From: Streptomyces toyocaensis
Lineage (GTDB): Bacteria; Actinomycetota; Actinomycetes; Streptomycetales; Streptomycetaceae
Reading direction: 5' to 3'
Assembly (NCBI RefSeq): GCF_000725125.1
Contig: NZ_JFCB01000009.1
Location: 62,001-126,000, forward strand
DNA length: 64,000 nt
A program made the position numbers and the translations under genes. Under the pieces are notes generated by a model, which was given only the letters and a program-made list of their open reading frames with translations, did not search any database and was not told the DNA's origin. Below are positions 1 to 8,300 of this stretch, piece by piece (positions within the stretch are counted from its first letter, which is position 1; every line of letters begins with the position of its first letter).

Positions 1-2
1 AA

Positions 3-1565
3 CGGCTGATCGTGAACTACGCCGAGCTCGCCGACTCGGTGCTGCGGCTGGTCGACGGCAACATGTCGACCCGCTCGGACCGCTTCAGCCCGTACGGCTT
101 CACCTCGCTGGACGAGGCACTGCGCTGGCTGGACGACGAGTCGAGCTTCATCACGGCGGCCCTGCGGCACGCGGAGGGCGTCGACCGGAGGGCGGTGCTG
201 AACCTGCTCGGCGCGCTGTGCGACTACTGCCTGCTGCGCGGCGACCTCTACCGCCTCGGCGAGATCAACGAGCTGGCGCAGGCCGTGGACGAGGGGCTGC
301 TGGTGCGCTCCGTGCAGTGGCGCACCGGCATCGCCGCGCGGCAGCTCGGCGAGCTGGACAAGGCGCGGACCACCCTGACGTCGGTCGTGGACCTGTACCG
401 GGAGGCGCAGCACGACGCGGGCGCGGCGCGGGCGCTGACCTCGCTCGGCATCACGCTGCACCACCAGGGCAACCTGACGGAGGCGTCGGCGAAGCTGCGG
501 GAGGCGCTGGATCTGCAGTCCGCGCCCGAGCTGGCCACGGACCGCGCCTGGACGATGCACGCGCTGGCGGCGGTGGAACGCGACCGCGCCCGGCCGGCCG
601 AGGCCCTGGACCTGCTCACCGAGTCGCTGGTGCTGCACCGCGCGGGCGAGTCCCTGCACGGCCAGGCGTGGGCGCACTTCCAGCTGGGGCAGCTGTACCT
701 GCGGATGGGCGACGTGCCGCGCGCGGAGAGCGAACTGCGCACGGCCCTGGACCTGTACGGCCGTACGCGCGACGCCCGTGGTGAGGCGTGGGCGCTGACG
801 GAGCTGGCGCGGACCCGGCTGGTGGACGGTGACGCCTCGCCGGCGGTGGAGGACCTGCGCCGGGCCGCGGCCCGGCACCGTGACAACGAGGACGCGCGGG
901 GCGAGGCCTGGACGCTGTACTACCTGGGCCAGGCCCTGGAGGAGACCGGCGACCTGGACCGCGCGGTGCGCGAGCTGGAACGGGCCCGCACGATGTTCTC
1001 CCGGATGCGGGACGTCTACGGACTGGCCTGCGCCCGGCACCACTCGGCGCGGGTGACCCGGGACCAGCGGGCGGCCCGGACGGGGTCGCTGCGCAACTCC
1101 GGCTTCGCCCGCCAGCTGCTGGTGGACGCGCGCGCCGACTTCCAGCGCATCGGGGTGGCGCACGGCGAGGCGTGGACCTGCCTGGAGCTGGCGGTCGTCG
1201 ACGCGGGCAACGCGCGCACGCAGCAGGCCCTCGCCCTGTGCGACGAGGCGGTGACCCTGTTCGTGTCCTACGGCGACCGGCGCGGCGAGGACTGGGCACG
1301 CTTCCTGCGCTGCACGCTGCTGCCGTACGCGGCCCCGGGCGGCACGGAGGTCGGTACGGCGGTGGCCCAGGAGGAGCTGTCCCGGCTGGGCCGTGCCGGC
1401 CACCCCGCCCGCGACGGCAAGCTGGCCGACTGCGTGGAGGCCTACCAGCTCCTCCTGGAACGGGGCGTCACCCTGGAGTCCGGCTGGCAGGCCTGGCACC
1501 TGGGCATGGTCCCCAGCCGCCACGCCCGAGAGGTCATGGGAGTACCAGTGCAGCCCACGCCGTAA
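3..1565 (+). CDS. TPR-rich protein, 3' part (5' end outside window)
   Basis: The frame is open to the left edge, so the GTG at 12 is probably internal and this is the C-terminal part of a longer protein. About 520 residues are visible. They form roughly 40-residue helical repeats with the TPR signature (for example around residues 140-175, 215-300 and 305-335), several carrying a repeated RGEAW-type motif. Such C-terminal TPR arrays are common in Streptomyces SARP/AfsR-like or NB-ARC (STAND) regulators. That is inference, because no nucleotide-binding domain is inside the window. The TAA stop is followed by an intergenic repeat. Confidence 0.8.
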   Translation, partial: RLIVNYAELADSVLRLVDGNMSTRSDRFSPYGFTSLDEALRWLDDESSFITAALRHAEGVDRRAVLNLLGALCDYCLLRGDLYRLGEINELAQAVDEGLLVRSVQWRTGIAARQLGELDKARTTLTSVVDLYREAQHDAGAARALTSLGITLHHQGNLTEASAKLREALDLQSAPELATDRAWTMHALAAVERDRARPAEALDLLTESLVLHRAGESLHGQAWAHFQLGQLYLRMGDVPRAESELRTALDLYGRTRDARGEAWALTELARTRLVDGDASPAVEDLRRAAARHRDNEDARGEAWTLYYLGQALEETGDLDRAVRELERARTMFSRMRDVYGLACARHHSARVTRDQRAARTGSLRNSGFARQLLVDARADFQRIGVAHGEAWTCLELAVVDAGNARTQQALALCDEAVTLFVSYGDRRGEDWARFLRCTLLPYAAPGGTEVGTAVAQEELSRLGRAGHPARDGKLADCVEAYQLLLERGVTLESGWQAWHLGMVPSRHAREVMGVPVQPTP

Positions 1566-1594
1566 CAGCTACGGACAGCCGCACCGCCGCAACT

Positions 1595-1708
1595 GCGGGC
1601 AGTCGTGCCGCTGGGGCGGCACGGGTGGGCGCAGCGGCACCCCGCAGGCGCCGGGCTGCGCAACACCCCGCGGCCCACACCAACGCCGGGTGCCCAGCTG
1701 ACGCCGCC
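1595..1708. repeat. Dispersed intergenic repeat, short copy A
   Basis: This stretch repeats a motif seen again near 25.5, 32.8 and 37.1 kb. It has a lead-in GCGGGCAGTCGTGCCGC, then a unit of about 53 bp built on GCACCCCGCAGGCGCCGGGC, and the beginning of a second unit at 1690. It is in the same orientation as copy C at 32.8 kb and opposite to copies B and D. It lies between the 3' ends of two convergent genes. The variable core and far arm found in the long copies are missing here. Confidence 0.75.
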
Positions 1709-1754
1709 CAGCGGTCAGCAGTCAGCGGTCAGCGGTCAGCAGTCAGCGGTCAGC
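1709..1754. repeat. Heptamer tandem repeat CAGCGGT/CAGCAGT
   Basis: Six heptamers in the order CAGCGGT, CAGCAGT, CAGCGGT, CAGCGGT, CAGCAGT, CAGCGGT (1709-1750) plus a partial seventh. The last unit runs into the stop codon of the minus-strand membrane protein. Copy number is likely to vary by slippage. Confidence 0.9.
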
Positions 1755-1989
1755 CGGACTTCTTGCCACCGTCGGCCACGACGCTTCCCGTCTCGCCCCC
1801 GGGCTCCTCGGACTCCACGAAGTTCACCCGCCCCATGTGCCGGTTCATCGACTTCATCAGCCCCCACACCGCCAGAGCCATCACCGCGAACACGATGAAC
1901 CCGAGGACACCGGGAGTCACCTTGTCCTCGTCGAGCTCCTTGGCCAGAGGCACCAGGTGGGTCATTGCCAGGCTTGCGCTTGCGCTCAT
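1750..1989 (-). CDS. Small single-pass membrane protein
   Basis: A 79-residue protein with one hydrophobic segment at about residues 27-45 and a charged acidic/lysine tail; no enzymatic motif. The start at 1989 lies just beyond the mca stop, with a GGGA motif 11 nt upstream. ATG at 1998 would leave that motif only 1 nt away, and ATG at 1965 (beginning MTHLVPL) is also possible. The gene follows mca on the same strand, so the two are probably co-transcribed. Function unknown; such a small membrane protein beside mca is, from memory, conserved in Streptomyces. Its stop codon lies inside a heptamer tandem repeat. Confidence 0.75.
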   Translation of the reverse strand: MSASASLAMTHLVPLAKELDEDKVTPGVLGFIVFAVMALAVWGLMKSMNRHMGRVNFVESEEPGGETGSVVADGGKKSG

Positions 1990-1990
1990 G

Positions 1991-2872
1991 TCAGGCATTG
2001 TCCCGGATGCCCGCGAAGAGGTCGTCCTCGGGGAGGGAGGTATCGACGAGCGACTTCGCGAGCTCGTACTCCTCCGTCGGCCAGACCTCCTTCTGGAGCT
2101 CCATCGGCACCCGGAACCACCCCCCGTCCGGATCGATCTGCGTGGCGTGCGCGATCAGCGCCTTGTCACGGATCTCGAAGAAGTCGGCGCACGGCACGTG
2201 CGTGGTGAGGGTGCGCTCCTTGCGCTCGAACTCGCTCCAGCGCTTGAGCCAGTCCCCGTACGGCGACTCCAGGCCCCGGTCCAGCAGGGCCTGGTGCAGC
2301 GCCTCGGTGCGGGGGCGGTTGAAGCCCTGGTTGTAGTACACCTTCAGCGGCTGGAACGCCGGACCGAACTCGTCCTCCGGGTACTTCTCGGCGTCCGCCG
2401 CGCCCTCGAACGCCACCATCGTGATCTTGTGAGTCATGATGTGGTCGGGGTGCGGGTACCCGCCGTTCTCGTCGTACGTGGTGATCACCTGGGGACGGAA
2501 CGCGCGGATCTTGCGCACCAGCTCACCGGCCGCCTTGTCGACGTCCTCCAGGGCGAAGCAGCCCTCCGGCAGCGGAGGCAGCGGGTCGCCCTCGGGCAGG
2601 CCGGAGTCGACGAAGCCGAGCCACTCCTGCTTCACGCCGAGGATCTCGCGGGCCTCGTCCATCTCCTTCCTGCGCACCTCGTGGATGTTCTCCTCGATGT
2701 ACGGGTCGCCCTGCAGCTTCGGGTTGAGGATGGAGCCGCGTTCCCCTCCCGTGCAGGTCACCACGAGCACGTCCACCCCCTCGGACACGTACTTCGCCAT
2801 GGTGGCCGCGCCCTTGCTCGACTCGTCGTCGGGGTGGGCGTGGACGGCCATCAGTCGCAGCTGGTCAGTCAA
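1991..2872 (-). CDS. mca: Mycothiol S-conjugate amidase
   Basis: A 293-aa zinc amidase of the LmbE/MshB-Mca family. It cleaves mycothiol S-conjugates to glucosaminyl-inositol and a mercapturic acid for export, the main actinobacterial route for thiol-based detoxification. The zinc-binding HAHPDDE motif is at residues 11-17 and a second metal motif HPDH lies near residue 144. Length and sequence match Mca rather than MshB. The start is TTG at 2872, supported by GAGGA 7 nt upstream; the next ATG (2851) has no ribosome site. It is divergent from the DUF4307 gene, with about 150 bp of shared promoter space. Confidence 0.93.
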   Translation of the reverse strand: MTDQLRLMAVHAHPDDESSKGAATMAKYVSEGVDVLVVTCTGGERGSILNPKLQGDPYIEENIHEVRRKEMDEAREILGVKQEWLGFVDSGLPEGDPLPPLPEGCFALEDVDKAAGELVRKIRAFRPQVITTYDENGGYPHPDHIMTHKITMVAFEGAADAEKYPEDEFGPAFQPLKVYYNQGFNRPRTEALHQALLDRGLESPYGDWLKRWSEFERKERTLTTHVPCADFFEIRDKALIAHATQIDPDGGWFRVPMELQKEVWPTEEYELAKSLVDTSLPEDDLFAGIRDNA

Positions 2873-3020
2873 GACTCAATCCTCAAGTCGTTAGGCGCCC
2901 TGTGTGCGGCGGCGCAGTCGCAGGCTTCTATAGTGACCGAATCGGGGGACGAAAAATTCCGGAGTCCCGCTCCGGGGACCGCCACGGGGACGCCGGTCCC
3001 TTCCTGCCGAGGAGACGATC

Positions 3021-3419
3021 ATGAGTACGTCGAGCACGCGGCTGCCCGAGGGCCGTTACGGCCGCTCCTCGGACCAGCGTGCCGACCGCACCCTCAAGGT
3101 CGTCGGCGCCGTGCTGTCGGTGCTGCTGCTCGGGCTGATCGGCTGGTTCGGCTACCACTACGTGGCGCAGAACGAGATCAGCGCCGAACTGATCGGCTTC
3201 GAGATCACCGACGACGCGGTGCAGGTGCGCCTGGAGGTGCACAAGGACGCGGGCGTCGCCGGCTACTGCACGGTGCGCTCCCAGGCCGAGAACGGCGCCG
3301 AGGTGGGCCGCGCCGATTTCCGCTTCGCCGGGGACGCCACGCGCGTCGACGAGGTCGTCACCCTGCGCACGACCTCCCCGGGCACCACTGCCGAGCTCGT
3401 CGGCTGCCACGCGGAGTGA
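3021..3419 (+). CDS. DUF4307-type membrane protein
   Basis: 132 aa. A short basic N-terminus is followed by one transmembrane helix at about 26-46 and an extracytoplasmic domain of about 80 residues with two cysteines (near residues 83 and 130), the layout of DUF4307 proteins. The ATG has GAGGAG about 7 nt upstream. Function is unknown. In actinobacteria this family is usually found between mca and greA, as here. Confidence 0.85.
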   Translation: MSTSSTRLPEGRYGRSSDQRADRTLKVVGAVLSVLLLGLIGWFGYHYVAQNEISAELIGFEITDDAVQVRLEVHKDAGVAGYCTVRSQAENGAEVGRADFRFAGDATRVDEVVTLRTTSPGTTAELVGCHAE

Positions 3420-3588
3420 TGTGGCGGGGAATACCCGCCCACTGACCTGCGCTGACATGAGTCCGGCGGCTTATGTCCTCCCCCTGCGGGCACTCAATTG
3501 TTAGGCTCGTGGTTTCGCCCGTCCCTGGAGGACCATCCTTCTGGGTAGGGCGATGCTTTGTATTTCCCAGTACCTACGAGGAGCACCT

Positions 3589-4086
3589 GTGACCCAGACC
3601 AGCGAGTCCGTCACCTGGCTGACCCAGGAGGCGTACAACAAGCTCAAGGACGAGCTTGAGTACCTTACTGGTCCCGCGCGCACGGAGATCGCCGCCAAGA
3701 TCGCCGCCGCGCGTGAGGAGGGCGACCTGCGGGAGAACGGCGGGTACCACGCGGCCAAGGAGGAGCAGGGCAAGCAGGAGCTCCGTGTGCGCCAGCTCAC
3801 CCAGCTCCTCGAGAACGCCAAGGTCGGCGAGGCTCCGGCGGCCGACGGCGCCGTGGCGCCCGGCATGGTCGTGACCATCGCCTTCGACGGCGACGAGGAC
3901 GACACGCTGACCTTCCTGCTCGCCTCGCGCGAGTACGCGAGCGCCGATGTCGAGACCTACTCGCCGCAGTCCCCGCTCGGCTCCGGCGTGATGGGCCACA
4001 AGGTCGGCGACGACGCGGAGTACGAGCTGCCCAACGGCAAGAAGGCCTCCGTGAAGATCCTCAAGGCCGAGCCGTACAACGGCTGA
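3589..4086 (+). CDS. greA: Transcription elongation factor GreA
   Basis: 165 aa from GTG 3589, chosen because GAGGAG lies about 7 nt upstream; an in-frame ATG at 3553 has no ribosome site. GreA enters the RNA polymerase secondary channel and stimulates cleavage of backtracked RNA. The N-terminal coiled coil (about residues 8-78) carries the acidic tip DLRENGGY near residues 45-52, and the C-terminal FKBP-like domain follows. It ends before a strong hairpin shared with the convergent ABC permease gene. Confidence 0.95.
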   Translation: MTQTSESVTWLTQEAYNKLKDELEYLTGPARTEIAAKIAAAREEGDLRENGGYHAAKEEQGKQELRVRQLTQLLENAKVGEAPAADGAVAPGMVVTIAFDGDEDDTLTFLLASREYASADVETYSPQSPLGSGVMGHKVGDDAEYELPNGKKASVKILKAEPYNG

Positions 4087-4108
4087 CCCGCCCCCGCGGT
4101 GTCCCGGC

Positions 4109-4142
4109 GGACCCCCGGCGCCCTGTGCGGCGCCGGGGGTCC
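4109..4142. terminator. Bidirectional terminator between greA and ABC permease
   Basis: A perfect 14-bp stem (GGACCCCCGGCGCC at 4109-4122 against 4129-4142) with a 6-nt loop, exactly between two convergent stop codons. No U-tract, as is common in Streptomyces. Confidence 0.88.
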
Positions 4143-4144
4143 CG

Positions 4145-4990
4145 TCATGCCGCGGCCGAGCGGTACTTGCGCACCGCGAGCGTGCGGAAGAAGGCGATGA
4201 TCAGGACCGAGTAGATCAGCGAGGCCCACACCGGGTGCTGCATGGGCCAGGCGTCCGAGGTGGAGACACCGGGGTTGCCGAAGAGCTGGCGGCAGGCCTG
4301 GACGGTGGCGCTGAACGGGTTCCAGTCGGCGATGTGGCGCAGCCAGGGCGTCATGTTGCTGGAGTCCACGAACGCGTTCGACACGAAGGTGACGGGGAAG
4401 AGCCAGACCAGTCCGCCGGAGGTGGCCGCCTCCGGGGTGCGGACCGACAGCCCGATGACGGCGCCGATCCAGGTGAAGGCGTACCCGCTCAGGAGCAGCA
4501 GCGCGAACGCGCCGAGCACCTCGCCGGCGCTGGTGTGGGTGCGCCAGCCGACCAGGAGGGCGACCACGGCGAGCACGAGCAGGGTGAGCGCCGTCTGCAC
4601 CAGGTCGGCGAGGGTGCGGCCGGTGAGCACCGCGCCGCGCGCCATCGGCAGGGAGCGGAAGCGGTCGATGAGCCCCTTGTGCATGTCCTCGGCGATGCCC
4701 GCACCGGCTCCGGCGGTGGCGAAGGTGACGGTCTGGGCGAAGATCCCGGCCATCAGGAACTCGCGGTAGACCTCCGGACTGGTGCTGCCGGCGATCTCCA
4801 TGGAGCCGCCGAACACGTACGAGAACAGCACGACGAACATGATCGGCTGGATGAGCCCGAAGATGACCACTTCGGGGATGCGGACCATGCGGATCAGGTT
4901 GCGCCTGGCGATGACCAGGGAGTCGCGGATCGACTGGCCCACGGGGTTGCCGGGTGCCGTGACCCGCACGGCGTCGGTGACGGCACTCAT
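4145..4990 (-). CDS. ABC-2 type exporter permease (DrrB-like)
   Basis: 281 aa, six predicted membrane helices, with the ABC-2 signature region GSLPMARGAVLTGR-like near residues 125-145 typical of daunorubicin-resistance DrrB permeases. ATG 4990 is chosen because an ideal AAGGAGGT lies upstream; the longer open frame to 5080 is not supported. It starts 1 nt after the ATPase stop codon, so the two are translationally coupled and form one exporter. Substrate unknown; drugs or lipids are usual for this class. Confidence 0.92.
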   Translation of the reverse strand: MSAVTDAVRVTAPGNPVGQSIRDSLVIARRNLIRMVRIPEVVIFGLIQPIMFVVLFSYVFGGSMEIAGSTSPEVYREFLMAGIFAQTVTFATAGAGAGIAEDMHKGLIDRFRSLPMARGAVLTGRTLADLVQTALTLLVLAVVALLVGWRTHTSAGEVLGAFALLLLSGYAFTWIGAVIGLSVRTPEAATSGGLVWLFPVTFVSNAFVDSSNMTPWLRHIADWNPFSATVQACRQLFGNPGVSTSDAWPMQHPVWASLIYSVLIIAFFRTLAVRKYRSAAA

Positions 4991-4991
4991 G

Positions 4992-6023
4992 TCAGGACCT
5001 CCTTGCCGGGGCGGTGCCCCTGGTGGGCTGCTCGGTGTCCCGCGTGCCGTCGTCGTCCTCGGCCGGGGCCTCGGCGACATGTCCGGTGAGGGAGAGGAAG
5101 ACGTCGTCGAGAGTGGGGCGGCGCAGGCCGATGTCGTCGATCTCGATGCCGTCGGTGTCGAGCTCGCGGATGATCTCGGCGAGGAGCTTCGCCCCGCCGG
5201 AGACCGGCGTGGTGATCTTGCGCATGTGCTCCTCGACCGTGGTGTCCCCCGTGCCGGGGCCGCGCAGGCTGTACTTGTCGAGGAGGGCGGAGGCGGCCGG
5301 GATGTGCTCGCGGTCGTGCACCACGACCTCGACCCGCTCTCCTCCGGTGCGGGCCTTGAGCTGGTCGGAGGTGCCCTGGGCGATGACCCGGCCGTGGTCG
5401 ACGACCGCGATGTCGTGCGCCAGGTGGTCGGCCTCCTCCAGGTACTGGGTGGTCAGCAGCAACGTCGTGCCCCCGGAGACGAGCTGCTTGATCACCTCCC
5501 ACAGCTGCTGGCGGTTGCGCGGGTCCAGGCCGGTCGTCGGCTCGTCCATGAACATCACCGGCGGTGACACGACCAGGGCCGCCGCGAGGTCGAGCCGGCG
5601 GCGCATGCCTCCGGAGTAGGTCTTCGCGGTGCGGTCGGCGGCGTCCGCGAGGTGGAACTGCTCCAGCAGTTCGTCCGCGCGGGCCTTCGCGTCCTTCGCC
5701 CTCATCTGGTAGAGCTGCCCGACCATCTGCAGGTTCTCGCGGCCGGTCAGATACTCGTCGACGGCGGCGAACTGGCCGGACAGGCCGATGGAGCGGCGCA
5801 CGGCGTCGGGGTGCCTCAGCACGTCGATGCCCGCGACGACGGCCTTGCCGCTGTCGGGCCGCAGCAGGGTGGTGAGGCAGCGGACGGTGGTGGTCTTGCC
5901 CGCGCCGTTCGGCCCGAGCAGGCCCAGGACGGTTCCCTCGGGGACCTCGAGGTCGACACCGTCCAGAGCCCTTACGTCTCCGAAGGTCTTCACCAGACCT
6001 TCGGCATAGATGGCGCCTGGCAT
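4992..6023 (-). CDS. ABC exporter ATPase (DrrA-like)
   Basis: 343 aa from ATG 6023, which has GGAG about 8 nt upstream. GTG 6035 would add four residues (ORF 347 aa). Walker A GPNGAGKTT near residue 40, signature YSGGMRRRL near 137, Walker B VMFMDEPTTGLD near 160 and a switch histidine region TTQYLEEAD. The C-terminal domain of about 90 residues (from about 225) is the DrrA-type extension. It pairs with the adjacent permease as a drug-efflux ABC transporter. A strong promoter with a palindrome in its spacer lies about 120-150 bp upstream. Confidence 0.94.
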   Translation of the reverse strand: MPGAIYAEGLVKTFGDVRALDGVDLEVPEGTVLGLLGPNGAGKTTTVRCLTTLLRPDSGKAVVAGIDVLRHPDAVRRSIGLSGQFAAVDEYLTGRENLQMVGQLYQMRAKDAKARADELLEQFHLADAADRTAKTYSGGMRRRLDLAAALVVSPPVMFMDEPTTGLDPRNRQQLWEVIKQLVSGGTTLLLTTQYLEEADHLAHDIAVVDHGRVIAQGTSDQLKARTGGERVEVVVHDREHIPAASALLDKYSLRGPGTGDTTVEEHMRKITTPVSGGAKLLAEIIRELDTDGIEIDDIGLRRPTLDDVFLSLTGHVAEAPAEDDDGTRDTEQPTRGTAPARRS

Positions 6024-6142
6024 ATGAGTCTCCACGTCGTCGTGATTTCTCCGGAAAGCCTAGGTTTGCGCGCGGTGACGTGCTGAGATTTTTCCGCCCG
6101 ACACCGCAGCGGGACACGACTGCCGGACAGTGACGCGAACTC

Positions 6143-6171
6143 ACCATAACGCGATGTATCGCGTCTCTCAA
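6143..6171 (-). promoter_or_regulatory. Promoter of the ABC exporter operon with palindromic operator in spacer
   Basis: On the minus strand TTGAGA (6171-6166), a 17-bp spacer and TATGGT (6148-6143) make a good housekeeping-sigma promoter. The spacer is almost filled by the palindrome CGCGAT-GT-ATCGCG (6150-6163). A direct repeat AGTGACAC, period 13 bp, lies just upstream (6176-6196). A repressor bound at the palindrome would block RNA polymerase. The predicted leader is about 110 nt. No regulator gene is adjacent. Confidence 0.7.
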
Positions 6172-6204
6172 GGGAAGTGACACGAAGGAGTGACACCCCC
6201 GGCG

Positions 6205-7434
6205 TCAGACCATGACCGTGTAACCAGCCTCGCGCAGGGCCCGTTCGACCTCGGCGCAGTGCGCCGGGCCCTTCGTCTCCAGGTGCAGCTCGACCTCCGC
6301 CTCCGTGAGCCCCAGCCGGGGATCGGTGCGTACGTGACTGACGTCGAGAACGTTGGCATCGACCACCGACAACGACCCCAGCAGCGAGGCGAGGGCGCCC
6401 GGCCGGTCCGTCAGACGCAGCCGTACGGCCAGGTAGCGGCCCTGCGCCGCCATGCCGTGCCGCAGCACCCGCTCCATCAGCACCGGGTCCACATTGCCGC
6501 CGGACAGCACCGCGACGACCGGCCCCTCGAAGGCCCCGGGACGGCTCAGCAGCGCCGCGACCGGGCTCGCCCCGGCCGGCTCGACGACCAGTTTGGCCCG
6601 CTCCAGACACAGCAGCAGCGCGGCCGACAGCTCGTCCTCGGTGACCGTGCACACCTCGTCCACCAGTTCGCCGACGATCCCGAACGGCACGTCACCCGGC
6701 CGCCCCACCTTGATCCCGTCGGCCATCGTCACCGGGTTGCGCACCGCCACCGGGCGGCCGGCCGCCAGCGAGGGCGGATACGCCGCCGCGCCCGCCGCCT
6801 GCACACCGACGATCCGCACATCGGGCCGCAGCGCCTTCGCCGCGACCGCGATCCCCGCGGCGAGCCCGCCCCCGCCGACACCGACGACGATCGTCCGCAC
6901 CTCGGGGCACTGCTCCAGGATCTCCAGGCCCACCGTGCCCTGGCCCGCGATGACGTCCGGGTGGTCGAAGGGGTGAATGAACACCGCGCCCGTCTCCTGC
7001 GCGTACTCCACCGCCGCGGCCAGCGACTCGTCGACCACCTGGCCGTGCAGGCGCACCTCGGCGCCGTACTCCCGGGTCGCGCTGATCTTCGGCAGCGGGG
7101 CGCCCTTCGGCATGAACACCGTGGAACGGACCCCGAGCAGCGACGACGCCAGCGCCACGCCCTGCGCGTGGTTGCCGGCGCTCGCCGCGACGACACCGGC
7201 GGCCCGCTCCTCGGGCAGCAGCCCGGCGATCCGGACGTACGCGCCGCGCAGCTTGAACGACCCGGTCCGCTGGAGGTTCTCGCACTTCAGGTGCACCGGA
7301 GCGCCCACCCGCCGGGAGAGGTGCCTGCTGCCCTCCATCGCGGTGGTCCGCGCCACGCCGGAGAGCATCTTCTGCGCGCCGCGCACGTCGTCGAGAGTGA
7401 CGGCCCGCAGGGAACCGGCCGTGCTGTGGCTCAT
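6205..7434 (-). CDS. ilvA: Threonine ammonia-lyase (threonine dehydratase) with ACT domain
   Basis: 409 aa. A PLP-dependent enzyme converting threonine to 2-oxobutanoate and ammonia. The PLP lysine is in GSFKLRG (K61), the glycine loop VGVGGGGLAAG lies near residue 177, and a single ACT-like regulatory domain occupies about residues 330-409. That architecture fits the catabolic/short IlvA-TdcB type rather than the two-ACT biosynthetic type. ATG 7434 is chosen because the open frame upstream is only GC-rich antisense of the marR region. Divergent from the MarR gene. Confidence 0.9.
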   Translation of the reverse strand: MSHSTAGSLRAVTLDDVRGAQKMLSGVARTTAMEGSRHLSRRVGAPVHLKCENLQRTGSFKLRGAYVRIAGLLPEERAAGVVAASAGNHAQGVALASSLLGVRSTVFMPKGAPLPKISATREYGAEVRLHGQVVDESLAAAVEYAQETGAVFIHPFDHPDVIAGQGTVGLEILEQCPEVRTIVVGVGGGGLAAGIAVAAKALRPDVRIVGVQAAGAAAYPPSLAAGRPVAVRNPVTMADGIKVGRPGDVPFGIVGELVDEVCTVTEDELSAALLLCLERAKLVVEPAGASPVAALLSRPGAFEGPVVAVLSGGNVDPVLMERVLRHGMAAQGRYLAVRLRLTDRPGALASLLGSLSVVDANVLDVSHVRTDPRLGLTEAEVELHLETKGPAHCAEVERALREAGYTVMV

Positions 7435-7545
7435 GCCCCCAGCATCGCAGTCCGCGGGAGACGGCGACCGGTGTGACCAACCCGCGGACTCCGCTTTGCG
7501 CAGCGCCGGTACGGGCCGCGGCCCGGCCGCGTACCCTGTCCCCCA

Positions 7546-8097
7546 ATGAGCAGCCCTCCACGAAGTGAGCCTCCGGCCATGCCCACAACACCTGAAATGT
7601 CGATGGACATGACGACGGACCTGACGGCCGTCGGTGACACGGGTCTTCTCGACACGCTGCAGCACGAGGTGGCGCTGTTCGCCCGCCGTGCCGAACAGAC
7701 GCGGCTCGGCGGGGTCGGCCAGGTGCGCCACTCGATGGACCGCGCCGCGTACCTGCTGCTCAACCGCCTCGACAAGGAAGGCCCGATGGGCGTCAAGGCG
7801 CTCGCCGGGAGCATGGGCATCGACTCCTCGACGGTCACCCGTCAGGTGGCCCCACTCGTGGACACCGGCCTGGTGAAGCGGACCTCGCACCCCGAGGACG
7901 GCCGCGCGGTCGTCCTCCAGCTGTCCCCGCGCGGGAAGGCGCGGCTGGAGGAAGTACGCGCCTCCCGACGCCAGTTGATGGCCGAGCTGACGCACGACTG
8001 GGCGCCGGAGGAGCGCGAGGCGTTCTGCGCGCTCCTCACGCGCTTCAACGGTGCCCTGTCCTCCCGGATGTCCGTTCAGGACCGTACGGACTCCTGA
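7546..8097 (+). CDS. MarR-family transcriptional regulator
   Basis: 183 aa. A winged-helix domain at about residues 70-140 includes the recognition region GIDSSTVTRQVAPLVDTGLVKR and the wing HPEDGRAVVLQLSPRG, typical of MarR. No Shine-Dalgarno precedes ATG 7546, but TACCCT (7532-7537) ends 8 nt before it, suggesting a leaderless mRNA starting here. Later ATGs at 7579, 7600 and 7612 are alternatives. It is divergent from ilvA, with 111 bp between the starts; whether it regulates ilvA or the drug exporter cannot be told. Confidence 0.88.
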   Translation: MSSPPRSEPPAMPTTPEMSMDMTTDLTAVGDTGLLDTLQHEVALFARRAEQTRLGGVGQVRHSMDRAAYLLLNRLDKEGPMGVKALAGSMGIDSSTVTRQVAPLVDTGLVKRTSHPEDGRAVVLQLSPRGKARLEEVRASRRQLMAELTHDWAPEEREAFCALLTRFNGALSSRMSVQDRTDS

Positions 8098-8100
8098 CCT

Positions 8101-8200
8101 CCGGGGGCTGCGCCCCCCAACCCCCTTCGGCCCTGAACGGGCCTCGCCCTCGAACGCCGGACGGGCTGGTGTGCGGCCCTCCGGCGTCCGACGAGCCGAC
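8101..8200. repeat. Short intergenic repeat of the CCTCGAACGCCGGA type
   Basis: GC-rich element with a small GGGGGC/GCCCCC hairpin and the phrase CCTCGAACGCCGGACGGGC. It is related to the element at 54.77-54.90 kb, which has CTCCTCGAACGCCGGAGGGGC. It sits directly behind the marR stop codon and may act in transcription termination. Confidence 0.55.
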
Positions 8201-8300
8201 CGGAGCCCGGAACTCCCGCGCCGCCGGGCGTGCGCGACTCTTGACCCCGGGGGCGCGCGCTGGCCTGATATGAGGGGGGAGCCCCGGCGGGGAGGTGCGG

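Noticed and set aside
2929-2934. TATAGT as -10 for the DUF4307 gene
   Set aside because: Good -10 hexamer, but no acceptable -35 at 16-19 bp and the leader length is uncertain.
3452-3478. GACAT...ATGTC repeat before greA as promoter
   Set aside because: The CTGACA/TATGTC pair has only about 14 bp spacing and poor fit to known Streptomyces promoters. Not reported as a feature.
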